Shown in pieces: positions 15,200 to 21,512 of a stretch of 43,013 nucleotides of DNA. The notes under the pieces were generated by a model. The model was not told the origin of the DNA, made no database searches, and saw nothing but the letters and a program-made list of their open reading frames with translations. The stretch comes from a virus, in the IMG/VR virus record IMGVR_UViG_3300028025_005980, positions 1 through 43,013 of that record; one strand, given 5' to 3'. Positions within the stretch are counted from its first letter, which is position 1; each line of letters opens with the position of its first letter. A program made the position numbers and the translations under genes.

Positions 15200-15585
15200 T
15201 GGAGATAGTGGGATTCGAACCCACGTCTTTGAAAGAGACAATAATACTAACGTCTCACATGCTTAGATCTGAACAAGTCTGATCAGTAGGGCTGACCGTT
15301 ATGGTCGTTTCCACCACTTGATTTTATGACTATCAAGAAAACTAATCCACAGTCCTTATTTAGCGAGTCGATTGTGAGCGCTCGGTGGTCTTCTGTTCCT
15401 AGGTTACTCACACCCGAGTGCGGACTAGGCTGCTAAAGCGTAGTCGGCGCCTACAAACGCCATAAGGTCGTTGAAGGTCATAGTTGACATTTCGTCAGTT
15501 ATTGTTTGCAGTTTTCTAAGGCGACTCTACCAAACGCCTGCATGTAGTATCACCTCAACATCCAAATCGATACCATGTTATCCCC
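15200..15585 (-). ncRNA. ssrA: tmRNA (transfer-messenger RNA)
   Basis: Rescues stalled ribosomes by acting first as a tRNA and then as an mRNA for a degradation tag. The acceptor stem pairs GGGGATA (5' end, 15585-15579) with TATCTCC (15207-15201), followed by discriminator A; CCA is not encoded. The T-arm GTGGGTTCGAATCCCAC is perfect, and CTAAGCATGT matches the E. coli tmRNA exactly. The D-like segment GGTATCGATTTGG and ACATGC are in place. The tag frame ends GACTACGCTTTAGCAGCC-TAG (DYALAA). It is ~386 nt, slightly longer than usual, because the tag frame is long. No start codon is needed. A terminator follows directly. Confidence 0.93.
15425..15496 (-). other. tmRNA tag reading frame, predicted 23 aa
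   Basis: The stop TAG fixes the frame. By comparison with Bacteroidota tmRNAs, where the resume codon follows TAACT (tag of the GENNYALAA type), translation would resume at GAC after ATAACT. This gives a tag beginning DEMSTMTF and ending GADYALAA. Usual tags have about 8-35 residues, mostly near 10. The ALAA end is the part recognised by ClpX in other bacteria. The resume point is inferred; only the stop and the C-terminus are firm. Confidence 0.6.
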
Positions 15586-15590
15586 GTATA

Positions 15591-15902
15591 TTAAAGAACT
15601 TCTTTAATTTTTTTCTTATCTAGTATTTTCTTTATTTCAGCACACAGCTCATATTCTTCCATTGTAATCAAATCATTCATACAATTACCTAATAGTTCTT
15701 TGTATTGTGGTTTATCAATGGTGAATACTAACCCGTCGCTTAGTACTTTAAACGTAATATCAAATATATCAATACTTGATTTATTTCGTTTGTAAGCACT
15801 TAAAACGCATTTTGCCATTTTTAAAATAAGATCAGCGTCTCGATTCTTCATTCGCATGTAGAATTCGTCACTGTTTTTCATTGTTAAATAATGACATGCC
15901 AT
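15591..15902 (-). CDS. hypothetical protein with UVR-like hairpin, 103 aa
   Basis: The last ~30 residues (LLGNCMNDLITMEEYELCAEIKKILDK) have the helix-turn-helix pattern of the UVR motif (LxxxMxxAxxxxEYExCAxIKxxI), which mediates contacts in UvrB/UvrC and ClpC-adaptor proteins. The gene at 19422-19739 ends in a similar segment. The N-terminal part is helical and not recognised. A later ATG at residue 8 is an alternative start. It lies 5 nt before the tmRNA 5' end. Confidence 0.6.
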   Translation of the reverse strand: MACHYLTMKNSDEFYMRMKNRDADLILKMAKCVLSAYKRNKSSIDIFDITFKVLSDGLVFTIDKPQYKELLGNCMNDLITMEEYELCAEIKKILDKKKIKEVL

Positions 15903-15903
15903 A

Positions 15904-16266
15904 TTAAGGTCTTATTTCATTATAATCTAAAGTATAACCAGTAATAGCATTAATTAATCCAATAGTGTATTCTGTTAACCAATTTAATACTACTTGTTTT
16001 GTTGTACTATCATTTTCAATAAATCCTGAGGCTAGTAAGTTATTCACTGCTGGTTCAATACGTTGTTTTACACGTTCAGGAGTAAATATTTTTTCTTTAG
16101 GTGATCTTCCTTCCTTTAATAATTCAAAATATTCTTTAACTATATCCTGAGTTATTTTAGTTAGTTTAGGATTAGATAGTGTTTCTTTTATTTGAAGAAA
16201 TTCATCCTTATTATTTGCTATTTCCTTAACTATATCAGTTAACTTGAGTGATTTTTTCTTTTTCAT
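15904..16266 (-). CDS. hypothetical protein, 120 aa
   Basis: Lys-rich N-terminus (MKKKKSLKLTDIVKEIANNK), then mostly helical charged segments and a hydrophobic C-terminal helix pair (VVLNWLTEYTIGLINAITGY). Not recognised. It lies between the HNH gene and 15591-15902, with gaps of one or two bases, so it is in the same unit. Confidence 0.6.
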   Translation of the reverse strand: MKKKKSLKLTDIVKEIANNKDEFLQIKETLSNPKLTKITQDIVKEYFELLKEGRSPKEKIFTPERVKQRIEPAVNNLLASGFIENDSTTKQVVLNWLTEYTIGLINAITGYTLDYNEIRP

Positions 16267-16267
16267 T

Positions 16268-16732
16268 TTATTTGTTTTTCCCCGTATACGTATCAGTTAA
16301 AGAATGACAATTAGGACAAAGAAATCTTAAATTAGATAATTCGTGATTCCAACCATTACCATCAATGTGGTCTAAATGTAATGAAAGTTTTTGGCCTTTC
16401 CACTCTGATATTTCACACTCACTACACTTATAAGGAATAAGATTTTCTGTAATTATGCGCCTTCTTATTCCGGCTCTACTAACAAGTTCATTAATTTTTA
16501 ATACATTACCTTTATTTTTCTTTGTTCCTTTGCCTGATTGGTTTGTATTATAACAACCATAATTTATGGCGTATTTTTTGAATGTATTAAAATGTAATCC
16601 TAATTTAGAAGCAGCATGTGCCATGGATTCACTAATATTACATATGTCAATGAACTCTTGTTGGGTAATGTTTTTAGGTTTAATACCCGATTTTTCCCAA
16701 CTATTTGATTTTTTAGTATTATATTGTTTCAT
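16268..16732 (-). CDS. HNH endonuclease, 154 aa
   Basis: Free-standing HNH nuclease, probably of homing type. N-terminal helix-turn-helix-like part (AASKLGLHFNTFKKYAINYG), a linker NQSGKGTKK, then the nuclease: CSEC, LHLDHIDGNGWNHELSNL with the catalytic His pair and Asn, and CPNCHS closing the zinc site. I chose the ATG at 16732. The longer frame reads through the tRNA-Leu and non-coding RNA region and is an artefact. It sits next to tRNA-Leu, a common place for such elements. A degenerate relative lies at 18395-18997. Confidence 0.85.
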   Translation of the reverse strand: MKQYNTKKSNSWEKSGIKPKNITQQEFIDICNISESMAHAASKLGLHFNTFKKYAINYGCYNTNQSGKGTKKNKGNVLKINELVSRAGIRRRIITENLIPYKCSECEISEWKGQKLSLHLDHIDGNGWNHELSNLRFLCPNCHSLTDTYTGKNK

Positions 16733-16749
16733 ACCAATAAATATTGGTA
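16732..16749 (-). promoter_or_regulatory. hairpin touching the HNH start codon
   Basis: Eight-base arms TACCAATA / TATTGGTA with a two-base spacer, ending at the first base of the ATG. In RNA the hairpin would lie directly before the start codon. It could be an operator, or a structure limiting early translation, as known for some T4 homing-endonuclease genes. Role inferred. Confidence 0.45.
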
Positions 16750-16779
16750 GATATATAAAAACCAATAAACCTAAATATG

Positions 16780-16866
16780 TGCCCGAAGTCGGGTTCGAAC
16801 CGACACTCGCTTTTTCTGCGAACAGCATTTTAAGTGCTGCGAGTCTTCCTGTTTCTCCATTCGGGC
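16780..16866 (-). tRNA. tRNA-Leu (anticodon UAA)
   Basis: Acceptor GCCCGAA pairs with TTCGGGC; discriminator A; CCA not encoded. T-arm GTCGGTTCGAACCCGAC, anticodon stem-loop GCAGCACTTAAAATGCTGT with loop CTTAAAA (anticodon TAA), and the long variable arm of type II tRNAs. It reads UUA, the leucine codon favoured in AT-rich genes such as these, so it may supplement the host pool. Confidence 0.93.
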
Positions 16867-16869
16867 TAA

Positions 16870-17463
16870 GAGTGGGTCTATTCCCCACAGTCAGAAGAAC
16901 TTGATACTTACCTACGCACCAGTGAGGTATTCTTCGTGTTCGTTCACAGAGCTTGTTCAGCGTGCACCATCCCAAGTTGTCGTGCGTGTCAACAAGTTTC
17001 AGGAAAGCAGAAGATGGGTGAGTGGACATCTGCTTTTACGATTGGCATTTCTAACCGACGAATAATTCAGCATATTCCAGCAGATTTGACCTGTGTTTAT
17101 CATTACCTGGCAATGGGGCTTATCAATTCCCTGCTGATTAATACATTCCAATCAACCTTATTTGCAACTTTTGTAACGCCTCCAGAGTTGCTAACTGTGC
17201 CTACTAACGATTAGGAGCTATTAAGCGAGCAGATCTTACGGTATGCCACGGCTGCTTTTCGGTCCACTGGCCTAGTGGCTAGTAATTTAAGAAGCACTGT
17301 GTTCAGGCTGTCAGGGGAGGAGTTGAACCTCCATGCTGTGATTCGGTAGTGGACAAAATAGCCGGCTTTGTGGTCAACCCATATCCCGTTACCTATCTCA
17401 AATTCAGCGCCCACGAGACGAGTGGGTGTGTATGCCGTGGATATATCCTTTCACCACCTGACA
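16870..17463 (-). ncRNA. candidate large structured RNA (ROOL/GOLLD-type?)
   Basis: About 590 nt with no credible gene, visibly richer in G and C than its surroundings, with many helices on the minus strand: TGTCAGG/CCTGACA (17457-17463 with 17309-17315), CCCAC-TCGTCTC-GTGGG (near 17410-17426), CCACT-AGGCC-AGTGG (17262-17276), GCAACT/AGTTGC (near 17164-17190), AAAGCAGA/TCTGCTTT (near 17003-17035), CTTGTT/AACAAG (near 16950-16995), GTGGG-GAATAGA-CCCAC (near 16871-16887). CCACGGC (17434-17440) can pair with 17246-17252 as a pseudoknot. Size, a phage setting and the tRNA beside it fit the known ROOL or GOLLD RNAs, but I cannot match a consensus from memory. Strand assignment follows all neighbours. 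Confidence 0.55.
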
Positions 17464-17468
17464 ATTAA

Positions 17469-17696
17469 CTAAAATATGTTAGTATTCCTTCTCTTAGCCT
17501 CTTCAGCTTCCTTATACCACTTAATCCAGGTCATACTAGCATCAATAACAGCAAGCAATGGAGCAAATGGTAGAATGAATAGTGTTTCTAGTCCGGGTGT
17601 TGGGCCGATAGGATCGTTACCAAACTTCTTATTATAACTTGCACTCATTCTCCAAATACAATATGCAATGCTTACTATGTAAATATACCAAATCAT
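17469..17696 (-). CDS. small membrane protein, 75 aa
   Basis: Two hydrophobic segments: residues 1-17 (MIWYIYIVSIAYCIW) and about 37-58 (LETLFILPFAPLLAVIDASM), then a charged tail. Not recognised. It directly follows a promoter-like box (17714-17745). Its stop lies 5 nt before the first helix of the large RNA candidate, so the RNA is probably cotranscribed with it or processed from the same transcript. Confidence 0.6.
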   Translation of the reverse strand: MIWYIYIVSIAYCIWRMSASYNKKFGNDPIGPTPGLETLFILPFAPLLAVIDASMTWIKWYKEAEEAKRRNTNIF

Positions 17697-17713
17697 TTAT
17701 CTTTATTTATAAC

Positions 17714-17745
17714 GTGAATATAAGATCTTATTTTGACCGAACCAA
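17714..17745 (-). promoter_or_regulatory. promoter-like box, copy 4
   Basis: Minus strand: TTGGTTCGGTCAAAATAA, GATCT, TATATTCAC. Best copy, together with 7832-7863. It stands between the CAU tRNA and the small membrane gene. Transcription from here would run into 17469-17696, the large RNA candidate and tRNA-Leu. Confidence 0.65.
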
Positions 17746-17752
17746 ATTTTTG

Positions 17753-17826
17753 TTGACTCTCTCGGGCTTGAACCGAGGACCCTCTGATTATGAGTCAGAT
17801 GCTCTAACCAACTGAGCTAAGAGTCA
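17753..17826 (-). tRNA. tRNA with CAU anticodon (Met or Ile2)
   Basis: Acceptor TGACTCT/AGAGTCA, D-arm TAGCTCAGTTGGTTAGAGC, anticodon loop CTCATAA in stem TCTGA/TCAGA, T-arm CTCGGTTCAAGCCCGAG, discriminator A, no encoded CCA. The 1-72 pair is T-A, so it lacks the initiator mismatch. It could be elongator Met, or Ile2, whose modified C reads AUA codons; AUA is common in AT-rich phage genes. The sequence alone does not decide. Confidence 0.92.
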
Positions 17827-17836
17827 ATTCTAATCA

Positions 17837-18061
17837 TTATTCAGTCTCCGAAGCTCCAGTTGAAATAACATCAAATATTTTAGATTCACTTGCTGATTTT
17901 ACTTCAAACGCTTGTTCATCGTTATCAGTAAGGAATTTTACTGTTCTAGCTTCGGCTTCAGTTACTGACTGTGCATCAACTAAATAATTTATATTTTGTT
18001 TTTTTACTTTACCTTTACTGTCTTCAACAGTGAATTGTACTTTAACTTGAAAATATTGCAT
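17837..18061 (-). CDS. DUF4494-like protein, 74 aa
   Basis: Pattern of the DUF4494 family of Bacteroidota and their mobile elements: a leading YFQVKVQFTVEDSKGKVKKQ strand, YLVDAQSVTEAEARTVKFL, and a final strand DVISTG. The family's function is unknown. It is encoded 7 nt before 18068-18355 ends and just after the CAU tRNA. Supports a Bacteroidota host. Confidence 0.7.
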   Translation of the reverse strand: MQYFQVKVQFTVEDSKGKVKKQNINYLVDAQSVTEAEARTVKFLTDNDEQAFEVKSASESKIFDVISTGASETE

Positions 18062-18067
18062 ATGTTT

Positions 18068-18355
18068 TTATTTATTGTAAATTGAATAATCGTATAGGTG
18101 TGGTCTATATTTGAGGAGTGTTTTAGAGAATCGACCTCTAATTTTCATGTCCTCATATGATTCATCTTCACTACGTTGGGGTTTCATGTTCATGAAGTAA
18201 TCAACATCATCATTAGTTAATTGAACTTCATTTGCAAACATCATCATCTTAGTAAAGTTAAGTGAACCAACCATTTGGATTCCTTGTTTAAAGGCATCTT
18301 TAATTTCTTTTGGTAGCTGATACTCAGCAAATTGTTGTGCTAATTCGTAACGCAT
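18068..18355 (-). CDS. hypothetical protein, 95 aa
   Basis: Helical, Met-rich acidic protein (for example LNFTKMMMFANEVQLTNDDVDYFMNM), not recognised. It has its own promoter-like box (18372-18403) 17 nt upstream, so it probably heads a unit with the DUF4494-like gene and the CAU tRNA. Confidence 0.65.
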   Translation of the reverse strand: MRYELAQQFAEYQLPKEIKDAFKQGIQMVGSLNFTKMMMFANEVQLTNDDVDYFMNMKPQRSEDESYEDMKIRGRFSKTLLKYRPHLYDYSIYNK

Positions 18356-18371
18356 ATTTTTTATTTATAGT

Positions 18372-18403
18372 GTGAATATATAACCTTACTTTGCCTAATC
18401 CAA
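18372..18403 (-). promoter_or_regulatory. promoter-like box, copy 5
   Basis: Minus strand: TTGGATTAGGCAAAGTAAGG then TTATATATTCAC. Same spacing as the other copies. It overlaps the last codons of 18395-18997 and lies 17 nt before the start of 18068-18355, followed by an A-rich leader. Confidence 0.55.
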
Positions 18404-18997
18404 AAGCCCTAATGCTTTCATATTTTCAAGATGAGCATCATCTAAATCCCACTCATGAGATACTGCTTTAACTTGTGTATTATCTTCAATATGACGTACC
18501 TGATCTGGTGTTAATGGGTCTGCTACTAGTAGGAAATAGTCATTATAGCATAATAGTTCTAAATTATCAACAAGATAATTATTACGATTACCATCTTTAA
18601 AATTAAGCAATAGTGGTACCTTATAATCAGTTACTCGTCGCTCAGCAAAACCACAATGATAACATTGTTCCTTTAAATAGCCTTCAGCTATTCCTCTTGA
18701 TTTGATTTTTTCTGGGGTGAATGATTCCCATCCGGTTCCGGTTTCAAATATGAGTTTGACGTTTGGTTCTTTTCTTCGGTTAGGGAGGAATTTTGGGATT
18801 CCTTTTCCACTTTGGTTTTTATGAGCATCAAATAAAGTAGGTGAAGTTGGGTTGGATTCATCTAATCTAAATAATTTAGCATATGGTTTATAATGTTGAT
18901 ATGAGCATCCTAAATAACGAGCGGCAGCACGGTTTGATTTAGTAAAGCGCATTGCGCGCAGAATGTCTTCTCGACTATATGTTTTTGGAGCAGGCAT
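18395..18997 (-). CDS. degenerate HNH-like protein, 200 aa
   Basis: Looks like a relative of the HNH enzyme at 16268-16732: the same helix-turn-helix-type start (AARYLGCSYQHYKPYAKLF), the same linker NQSGKG, and a CYHCGF metal half-site. The catalytic block is changed: LDHIDGN has become LNFKDGN, and the CPNCH half-site is CYNDYF. The catalytic histidines and half the zinc ligands are gone, so nuclease activity is unlikely. The DNA-binding part looks intact, and a ~40-residue acidic tail has been added. It could act as a DNA-binding regulator. It lies 2 nt from 19000-19419. Confidence 0.7.
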   Translation of the reverse strand: MPAPKTYSREDILRAMRFTKSNRAAARYLGCSYQHYKPYAKLFRLDESNPTSPTLFDAHKNQSGKGIPKFLPNRRKEPNVKLIFETGTGWESFTPEKIKSRGIAEGYLKEQCYHCGFAERRVTDYKVPLLLNFKDGNRNNYLVDNLELLCYNDYFLLVADPLTPDQVRHIEDNTQVKAVSHEWDLDDAHLENMKALGLLD

Positions 18998-18999
18998 AA

Positions 19000-19419
19000 C
19001 TATTTTTTCTTTGTTTTGCTAGTTTTATCCCTTAAATGATTAACCAATAACCATAAATCTGAAGGTGATTCCAATGGTATTGGGTTATCGTCTTGATCTA
19101 GTAGTTGATTAGCATTACCATCCGGATCCATTCTCTCATATACGTAGAAGAATATTATTTCAGCTGCTGCCTGTCCGAAATGAAGAGTAAATAATCTATC
19201 TATAACTTCATAAAATTTCTCATCATAACTAAGCAGATCTAAATTAAATTCACTATGAAGTAAAGTTGATCTAACTTGTACCGCTTCCATTGTTTGAATT
19301 ATTTTTTCAAACGATTCACGGTTAATATCGTCTTCAGTTTTACGTTTACGTTTTAAAACAGTATCAGATCCAATTATACTTTCAATTGATGTTTTAATAC
19401 CCTGAGTGTGTTCTTCCAT
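19000..19419 (-). CDS. hypothetical protein, 139 aa
   Basis: Acidic protein with a basic patch LKRKRKTEDD near residue 22, a helical core (HFGQAAAEIIFFYVYERMDPDG) and a Lys-rich end (RDKTSKTKKK). Not recognised. The DPDGN...DQDDNPI pattern looks like a calcium-type or turn loop. It is in a tight unit with 18395-18997 and 19422-19739. Confidence 0.6.
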   Translation of the reverse strand: MEEHTQGIKTSIESIIGSDTVLKRKRKTEDDINRESFEKIIQTMEAVQVRSTLLHSEFNLDLLSYDEKFYEVIDRLFTLHFGQAAAEIIFFYVYERMDPDGNANQLLDQDDNPIPLESPSDLWLLVNHLRDKTSKTKKK

Positions 19420-19421
19420 AA

Positions 19422-19739
19422 CTAAAGTTTATTTATCAATTCTCTACATTCAATACACTTATTGTATTCTTCCTTTTCAACATAATATTCCATTGCATGT
19501 TCAAGAGATGGCTTCCATTGCTCTTTCTTCAACTCAATATAATATTCTGAATTGGCTAATTCAAATAGCATAATAGATTTCTTCTTCTTATTGATGCCTT
19601 CTTTAATAGCAAATAAAGTCTCTTCTATAACGATTTGTTGAATGGCAGGAGTTTCTATTAATATGTTGTAGGAAGTTCCTGGTGGCAAGCTTACTCTGAA
19701 AACAGGTATCTTTCGCCTCATTCTTTTGTTTTTAATCAT
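19422..19739 (-). CDS. hypothetical protein with UVR-like C-terminus, 105 aa
   Basis: Strand-rich first half (RRKIPVFRVSLPPGTSYNILIET), then a basic KEGINKKKKS loop, and a C-terminal helical hairpin LEHAMEYYVEKEEYNKCIECRELI that resembles the UVR motif. The gene at 15591-15902 ends the same way. A protein-binding role is possible; no enzyme motif is visible. Confidence 0.6.
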   Translation of the reverse strand: MIKNKRMRRKIPVFRVSLPPGTSYNILIETPAIQQIVIEETLFAIKEGINKKKKSIMLFELANSEYYIELKKEQWKPSLEHAMEYYVEKEEYNKCIECRELINKL

Positions 19740-19741
19740 AA

Positions 19742-20047
19742 CTATACTGCAGGTGGAGGTGGAGTTTCTACGCTACTACCACCGCTAATTGCATTTTTAA
19801 TAAATAATTTAAAATCAGCAATTGGAATTAAGAACCCAATTACATTTGAATATGGTACATCTGTATCTTGAGATACAGTTAAATTGTATTGGGATAATCC
19901 TTGGTTTAATTTAGATTGTAGTTTCTGTGTAGCGGCTGCTTTGGCATCACCTTCAATTTCTTGTGGTAATACGAATTGTACCTTAATACCCTTTTTAGTT
20001 GGGTTATGATTTACATCTACTCTAAGTTTTGGTTTTACTTCAGCCAT
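19742..20047 (-). CDS. hypothetical protein, 101 aa
   Basis: Beta-strand-rich start (KPKLRVDVNHNPTKKGIKVQFVL), an alanine-rich helix and a proline-rich tail (VETPPPPAV). Not recognised. It may be a small structural or chaperone-type protein. It starts 22 nt downstream of the ClpP-like gene. Confidence 0.6.
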   Translation of the reverse strand: MAEVKPKLRVDVNHNPTKKGIKVQFVLPQEIEGDAKAAATQKLQSKLNQGLSQYNLTVSQDTDVPYSNVIGFLIPIADFKLFIKNAISGGSSVETPPPPAV

Positions 20048-20069
20048 TATATGCGTTTATGTATAAATA

Positions 20070-20609
20070 TTATAAAATTTCGTTTACTAACCCGTGTTCT
20101 TGTGCTGTTTTCACATCAAAATACCATTCTCCTTGTATTTTTTTAACAGTATTAAATTGTTTTTGAGTGAATGATGTTTTAGATAATAGATAATTATCAC
20201 ATATACTATCAACACGTTCTACTTCTTTTAACTCCTGTTTATGATGCGCTACCTTACCCTCAATTGGATATGCTGCTTCATGGTACATAAATGTAGCATT
20301 TCTACTAGCGTATCGATTATGTCCAGCAGAATATACTATTAAAGCCATAGACATGGCTGAACCATGGCATATTGTATAGACTGGAGTCGATGAGTTATCA
20401 ATTGTATCTATTAATGCTAGTCCACTATATACTTCTCCACCAAATGAATTAATTATTAGTTTAATTGGCTCTACTTGCGTTTTTCCAATATCCTCATCAT
20501 TAATTTCATATATTGATTGAATTATATCATTAGCTGATTCTGAATTAATTTCTCCTAGTGTTATGGTTCTGCTTAGTCGAGGTTGTTTATCGGAGCGTTT
20601 ACCAGCCAT
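20070..20609 (-). CDS. ClpP-like serine protease
   Basis: 179 aa with the ClpP fold signature: IKLIINSFGGEVYSGLALID (substrate-binding strand), ICHGSAMSMALIV with the catalytic Ser in GxAxSM, FMYHEA with the catalytic His, and WYFDVKTAQEHGLVNEI with the Asp. The family triad is complete, so activity is likely. Cellular ClpP (~195 aa) works with ClpX or ClpA; phage members can also be capsid or scaffold proteases. It sits between unknown genes and the glycan cassette, not near head genes. It could degrade tmRNA-tagged proteins, or process virion proteins. Confidence 0.83.
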   Translation of the reverse strand: MAGKRSDKQPRLSRTITLGEINSESANDIIQSIYEINDEDIGKTQVEPIKLIINSFGGEVYSGLALIDTIDNSSTPVYTICHGSAMSMALIVYSAGHNRYASRNATFMYHEAAYPIEGKVAHHKQELKEVERVDSICDNYLLSKTSFTQKQFNTVKKIQGEWYFDVKTAQEHGLVNEIL

Positions 20610-20642
20610 GTATTTGGATTTCTCATAAATATAAGACTAATT

Positions 20643-21512
20643 TTAAAATACTTCAAATTCAATTTCTGTATCTCCAAATCCCCAAGAATTACTATTTTGG
20701 GTTTTTTGTTGAGATATTATAGCGCGATAATGGTCATTAGTTACCTTATTAATACCATCAAGAAAACCACCACCACCACGACCATGATTAATATGAAATA
20801 AAGCGGGATTGTAAAGGGCTTTAAGTCCAAACCCATGCATTACGGCTTTTTTCTGTACATTAGTATCACTATATAAGACATATATAAGATCTTCTTCAAA
20901 TCCTCTTATTTCATTCCAAACATGTCTATTTGCTAATTGAAAATCACCACAACAATTAATAATACTATAATCATCACCGTCATTTACTTTTTCTTCATAA
21001 TGGCGTTCTTCTGAATTTTCTATTAAATATTCTCTTAATAATTTCCAATCTTCGTATTTACATTCTCCACTATGGAATTTTTTAATATCTTCTAATTCTA
21101 CTGGTCTTCTGCTAATAGTATAGAATGTGTTTGGATCAACTGAATTGATTAATTTTTCTAAATGATCTCTGCGAGGTTGAATTACGTCAATATTTGTACT
21201 TATTATCCAATCTCCTTCTGCTCGCCTCAATCCTAGATTACGAGCTAAAGTTTCACAACATACTTGAGCATGAGGATCATTATTTGTTAATAGAGATGCA
21301 ATCTCGGGAGATATTACTATGTGTTTTAAATTACCTTTAAAATTAAGGTTATCTTTAATATCATATAATAAACTATGGGTTGGGGAATTCCAATCAATAT
21401 AAAATACTTCATCATAAGTATCAATTGCTGAGTTAATACAATATGTTGCTCTTTCTAGGAGATTACCTCCATAATTATCATTTCTAGATATTATAATTGC
21501 TGATATTTTCAT
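20643..21512 (-). CDS. glycosyltransferase, GT-A type
   Basis: 289 aa, starting MKISAIIISRNDNYGGNLLERA, the strand of a GT2-like nucleotide-sugar-binding domain. ARNLGLRRAEGDWIISTNIDVI contains the acid motif (NID in place of DxD) that holds the metal. Later a FHINHGRGGG segment. Probably transfers a sugar. First gene of the glycan cassette in map order (last transcribed), overlapping the GDPD-like gene by 29 nt. Confidence 0.7.
   Translation of the reverse strand: MKISAIIISRNDNYGGNLLERATYCINSAIDTYDEVFYIDWNSPTHSLLYDIKDNLNFKGNLKHIVISPEIASLLTNNDPHAQVCCETLARNLGLRRAEGDWIISTNIDVIQPRRDHLEKLINSVDPNTFYTISRRPVELEDIKKFHSGECKYEDWKLLREYLIENSEERHYEEKVNDGDDYSIINCCGDFQLANRHVWNEIRGFEEDLIYVLYSDTNVQKKAVMHGFGLKALYNPALFHINHGRGGGGFLDGINKVTNDHYRAIISQQKTQNSNSWGFGDTEIEFEVF

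Noticed and set aside
15140-15241. Upstream extension of the exported-protein frame
   Set aside because: It would pass through the terminator and tmRNA; the real start gives a clean signal peptide.
16733-17029. Upstream extension of the HNH frame
   Set aside because: It would run through tRNA-Leu; the 16732 ATG gives a compact protein with a sensible N-terminus.
16936-17214. Plus-strand open frame of 92 codons
   Set aside because: It lies within the structured non-coding region, opposes all other genes, and has an odd Cys/Arg-rich composition with no motif.
17211-17414. Minus-strand open frame of 67 codons
   Set aside because: It crosses the helices of the RNA candidate, including the T-arm-like hairpin, and has no leader or neighbour coupling. 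Most likely chance.
17309-17463. Ordinary tRNA gene
   Set aside because: Length is about 155 nt and no anticodon stem or U33-type loop can be built; the outer arms alone look tRNA-like.
17700-18370. TATAAATA-like T4 late-promoter motifs before two genes
   Set aside because: They occur in the A-rich leaders right next to the ATG, where Bacteroidota genes usually have AAATAAA. The spacing to a start is too short for a promoter.
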